Assembly (NCBI RefSeq): GCF_947498095.1
Contig: NZ_CANMJE010000008.1
Location: 62,001-126,000 of the forward strand
Reading direction: 5' to 3'
DNA: 64,000 bases
DNA from: an uncultured Shimia sp.
GTDB lineage: Bacteria; Pseudomonadota; Alphaproteobacteria; Rhodobacterales; Rhodobacteraceae
The translations under genes were made by a program, and so were the position numbers. The notes beneath the pieces are model-generated. The model did no database searches, was not told the DNA's origin, and worked only from the letters and a program-made list of their open reading frames with translations. Positions 61,397 to 64,000 of this stretch are shown one piece after another (position 1 is the stretch's first letter; every line of letters begins with the position of its first letter).

Positions 61397-62734
61397 TCAA
61401 GCGCCGTCCTGATCCATCTCTTCGGGCAGAACCAGGTTCAGCACGATGGCGCAAAGAGCCGTTGGTGCCACGGCCGAAGTCATCAGCGTTTTGACGACAC
61501 CCGGAAGGTACTGCACGGCAGTCGGCACAAGGTTCAGGCCCAGACCCGCGGCCAGCGAGATCGCGATAATCACCATGTTGCGGCGGTTCATCTTGACCTC
61601 GGTCAGCACGTTCAGCCCGGCTGCAGCCACCATGCCGAACATGACGATCACGCCGCCGCCCAGCACAGGCAGGGGCATCGAGGCGATGACCGCACCGATC
61701 TTGGGCAACAGGCCGCAGATGATCATGATAATGCCAGCGATGGTCACAACATGGCGGCTCATGATGCCGGTCATGCCGACAATGCCGACATTCTGGCTGA
61801 ACGAGGTGTTGGGCAGTCCGCCAAATACGCCAGCCACGGCAGTCCCAAGACCATCGGCGTAAGTTGCACCTTGGATCTCTTCGTCGGTGGCGTCACGTCC
61901 GGCCCCAGCTTTGGCTGTGGCCGAGGCATCGCCAACGGTTTCAATTGCCGAGACAACGGACACTAGAGTGACTGCAATCACGGCACCCAGGCTGAACTGG
62001 AACCCGTAAGGCAGTGGTTTGATGCTGGTGATCCAGGACGCTTTGGAGACGGCCCCAAAGTTTACCATGCCAAGAATATAAGCCAGCAGGTAACCCGCCA
62101 ACAGCCCGATCAGAATGGCCGCGTTGGACAGAGAGCCCTTGGTAAAGAACTTGACCCCGAGCGCCACGATGACGACCGTCAGCGCCACAGACCAGTGCAG
62201 CAAGGAGCCAAAGCTCTCGGCTTCCATCTGGAATTTGGCGGCGCCACCTGCCGCGTATTTGATCGCAACCGGGATCAGGTAAAGACCGATGGCCAGAATG
62301 ACGAGGCCGGTCACTAGTGGTGGAAACAGCCAGCGTATCTTGCCAATAACGGCACCCAGACAGAAATGCAGCACGCCGCCTATGATACAGGCGGTCAGCG
62401 CCACGCTAAGGCCTTGGGTCGCGGTGACCCCGGCCAGCACGCCAACAAAGGCAAAACTTGTGCCTTGCATGATCGGCAGACGCGCGCCCACGGGTCCGAT
62501 CCCGACGGTTTGGAACAGCGTGGCGATGCCAGCAAACAGCATTGCCATCTGGATTAGGTAGATTTGCTCTGGTCCGCCAAAGGCCAGACCAGCAGCCCCC
62601 GCGACGATGATTGACGGTGTAACGTTGGACGCGAACATCGCCAGCACGTGTTGAAACCCTAGCGGCACCGCCTGTGCGAGCGGTGGGGTTACGTTCGGAT
62701 CACTATACTGTGTCCCTGTTGCAGTATCAGCCAT
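61397..62734 (-). CDS. NCS2-family nucleobase permease (uracil/xanthine type)
   Basis: The 445-residue carrier imports xanthine, urate or uracil with protons or sodium. About 12-14 membrane helices are visible. The NCS2 signature is in 'NTSFSQNVGIVGMTGIMSRH' near 309-328, and 'AIETVGDASATAKAG' near 270 carries the conserved glutamate. Its place beside ureidoglycolate lyase and hydroxyisourate hydrolase favours a purine such as xanthine or urate over uracil; that is inference from context. A hairpin terminator follows. Confidence 0.92.
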   Translation of the reverse strand: MADTATGTQYSDPNVTPPLAQAVPLGFQHVLAMFASNVTPSIIVAGAAGLAFGGPEQIYLIQMAMLFAGIATLFQTVGIGPVGARLPIMQGTSFAFVGVLAGVTATQGLSVALTACIIGGVLHFCLGAVIGKIRWLFPPLVTGLVILAIGLYLIPVAIKYAAGGAAKFQMEAESFGSLLHWSVALTVVIVALGVKFFTKGSLSNAAILIGLLAGYLLAYILGMVNFGAVSKASWITSIKPLPYGFQFSLGAVIAVTLVSVVSAIETVGDASATAKAGAGRDATDEEIQGATYADGLGTAVAGVFGGLPNTSFSQNVGIVGMTGIMSRHVVTIAGIIMIICGLLPKIGAVIASMPLPVLGGGVIVMFGMVAAAGLNVLTEVKMNRRNMVIIAISLAAGLGLNLVPTAVQYLPGVVKTLMTSAVAPTALCAIVLNLVLPEEMDQDGA

Positions 62735-62823
62735 ACGGAATTCTCCTGTTGGTATGGGGTTCTTGCTGTCTTCTTTTGCCGGACAGCTTTGGGTGATGGG
62801 CAGGTGGGACCTGCCAGTGGTAT

Positions 62824-63309
62824 TCAGGACGACACAACCATGTAGGGGGTGTCGAACCAGAATTCTTCAAGGTTGTCGCCGGGTCCGATGCGGTCGACGA
62901 CGGCAAAGAGACCGGGGGCCGTGAGAGGTGTGAGAACCCCGTGCCATGTGTTGCGGTGAAAGTTGATGGCCTGGCCAAGTGCCGTGACAAAGGCCTTTGG
63001 TGTGCCGGGCTTGCCGTGGTCATCCGGCGCTACAACCACAAGAAAAGGCGCCGGGGTCATGGGGATAAAGCTTTGCGAGCCCTCAGGGTGACGTTCCACC
63101 ATATCAAGAGTGTAGGGTAGGCTGCGCGGCTCGGCGTCAAACAGGCTGATCCCGGCACGGCCATCGGAGAAATCCAGCCGAGCAAGATCATGGTGACGTC
63201 CGCACAGGCCCTGATTAATGATTTTGTCCGGGCTGTCTTTCAGCGCCAGAACATCGCCAAAGGATGCGAAAGCCGACGCGGTCAGCGGTTCGGTCACGAT
63301 TGGCTTCAT
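62824..63309 (-). CDS. allA: ureidoglycolate lyase
   Basis: The enzyme splits ureidoglycolate to glyoxylate and urea, late in allantoin breakdown. From the ATG at 63309 it has 161 residues, the family length; an in-frame start at 63339 is less likely. Motifs include 'SASAFASFGDVL'-like 'LTASAFASFGDVL' at about 9-21, 'VERHPEGSQSFIPM' near 73-86 and 'INFHRNTWHGVLTPL' near 118-132. It lies 89 bases upstream of the permease on the minus strand and diverges from the hydroxyisourate hydrolase gene. Confidence 0.93.
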   Translation of the reverse strand: MKPIVTEPLTASAFASFGDVLALKDSPDKIINQGLCGRHHDLARLDFSDGRAGISLFDAEPRSLPYTLDMVERHPEGSQSFIPMTPAPFLVVVAPDDHGKPGTPKAFVTALGQAINFHRNTWHGVLTPLTAPGLFAVVDRIGPGDNLEEFWFDTPYMVVSS

Positions 63310-63362
63310 GACACACAATCCCTGTTCATCGCGGTGCACTTGATCATGCAGCCGTCTCCTAT

Positions 63363-63432
63363 TGGTTCATTTGGTTCTATCTCAGAACAATCTGCGTGAC
63401 TTTCGCAAAAAAACTGAAAGACTTCTTTGCGA
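63363..63432. promoter_or_regulatory. divergent promoter region between allA and uraH
   Basis: The region has a tandem TTGGTTC repeat eight bases apart (63363 and 63371). It also has an inverted TCGCAAA/TTTGCGA pair (63403-63409 with 63426-63432). Either could bind a regulator of purine degradation. Promoter boxes are not clear. Confidence 0.35.
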
Positions 63433-63499
63433 CTTCTGCCTGTCTTATCCGCAACAAATGCGGGAAAACCGGGGCATATGAATAAAAAGGGGGCGTTTC

Positions 63500-63856
63500 A
63501 TGTCCGGATATCTCACCACACATGTTTTGGATACGGCGCGCGGCGTGCCTGCAGAAGGTATCAGGATCGCGCTTTTTCACCTATCCGGCGACAGCCGGGA
63601 AATGATTGCCGAGACAGTGACCAATGACGATGGCCGTACCGACAGTCCAATCTTGCCGCAGGATAAGTTCCAAACCGGGACCTATGAGTTGATCTTTTTT
63701 TGCGGGGACTATCTGCGTGATACCGGGCAGGCTGGGGACGATCCATTGTTTCTGGATGCTGTGCCGATCCGCTTTGGCATGTCAGACGGCGAGGCTCATT
63801 ATCATGTGCCGCTCTTGTTGTCGCCATATGGCTATTCGACCTATCGCGGCAGCTAA
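63500..63856 (+). CDS. uraH: hydroxyisourate hydrolase (transthyretin-like)
   Basis: The enzyme hydrolyses 5-hydroxyisourate, the product of urate oxidation, toward allantoin. The 118-residue length is normal. It has '[19 protein letters not shown]' at about 5-23 with the active-site histidine H8. The C-terminal signature '[18 protein letters not shown]' is complete, including the diagnostic Y-R-G-S end. GGGGG lies upstream of the ATG. It diverges from allA. Confidence 0.96.
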   Translation: MSGYLTTHVLDTARGVPAEGIRIALFHLSGDSREMIAETVTNDDGRTDSPILPQDKFQTGTYELIFFCGDYLRDTGQAGDDPLFLDAVPIRFGMSDGEAHYHVPLLLSPYGYSTYRGS

Positions 63857-63957
63857 GCGTCTTAGGCAAGAGTTGCGGCAAGAACTGCATTGCTATTCAC
63901 ACATTTGAATGTCAGCATGTCGCGGATCGTTGATCTCGGATGCAGGAGGACAGTCAG

Positions 63958-64000
63958 ATGCGTTTGACTCGAAGAAAGTTCATCAGAAACGCAAGCGCAG
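63958..64000 (+). CDS. Tat-exported protein, 3' end beyond the window
   Basis: An ATG preceded by GGAGGA opens the frame M-R-L-T-R-R-K-F-I-R-N-A-S-A. The twin-arginine T-R-R-K-F-I pattern marks a Tat signal peptide, so the protein folds in the cytoplasm before export and may bind a cofactor. Only 14 codons are visible, so the family is unknown. It follows uraH by 101 bases on the same strand. Confidence 0.65.
   Translation, partial: MRLTRRKFIRNASA

Noticed and set aside
1-64000. CRISPR array, prophage or integrative element
   Set aside because: No regularly spaced repeats, no phage structural genes, no integrase or transposase, and neither tRNA is followed by an obvious duplicated 3' end.

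Overview
The window reads as a chromosomal segment of a marine-type alphaproteobacterium, most likely a roseobacter-group member of the Rhodobacterales. The support is the overall gene style, together with several features: PutA beside a divergent Lrp-type regulator, a metF/LysR (MetR-type) divergent pair, an extended E3 subunit with its own lipoyl domain, a 5-formyl-THF cyclo-ligase / YmdB-type phosphoesterase neighbourhood, a BCCT osmolyte transporter, and a post-gene hairpin motif of a kind I remember from this order. This assignment is inference; there is no rRNA in the window.

Region 1 (1-10.9 kb): nine genes on the plus strand, closely spaced, almost all for cell-envelope proteins. They are an OmpA-MORN fusion (cut by the window edge), a glycine-zipper protein, a MscS channel, a NodT-type outer-membrane lipoprotein, an AsmA-family protein, a small secreted protein, a second MscS channel, a DUF502-like membrane protein and a DUF900-like alpha/beta-hydrolase lipoprotein. 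No textbook system has this composition, and it is the best candidate for an undescribed module.

Region 2 (10.9-20.4 kb): accessory-looking DNA. It holds a 5'-truncated homocysteine S-methyltransferase, an APC permease, and an overlapping SnoaL-like / MFS / AA_synth operon. That operon is divergent from a coupled pair of regulators that carry near-identical N-terminal LuxR helix-turn-helix domains. Three orphan secreted-protein genes, a family of degenerate intergenic repeats and tRNA-Gly(TCC) complete the region.

Region 3 (20.8-36.3 kb): mostly ordinary metabolism. Genes include an ABC exporter, an arylsulfatase, an HPF-like protein, a BON-LysM protein, an acyl-CoA synthetase, glpD-glpK, a glycerate kinase, PhnA, pfkB-dtd, a thioesterase, and metF with its divergent MetR-type regulator.

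Region 4 (36.4-45.6 kb): suhB, an aromatic-ring hydroxylase plus extradiol dioxygenase pair, a GFA-family gene broken by an amber codon, a rhomboid protease, putA with its divergent Lrp-type regulator, a TPR protein and tRNA-Leu(TAA).

Region 5 (45.8-64 kb): a BCCT transporter with a structured leader, guaD, mgtE, 5-FTHF cyclo-ligase with a possible downstream structured RNA, DUF1992, YmdB, a DMT transporter and an SLC13 permease. These are followed by the pyruvate dehydrogenase operon aceE-aceF-lpdA, and a purine-catabolism group (NCS2 permease, ureidoglycolate lyase, divergent hydroxyisourate hydrolase). The window ends in the first codons of a Tat-exported protein. No CRISPR array, integrase, transposase or prophage was seen.
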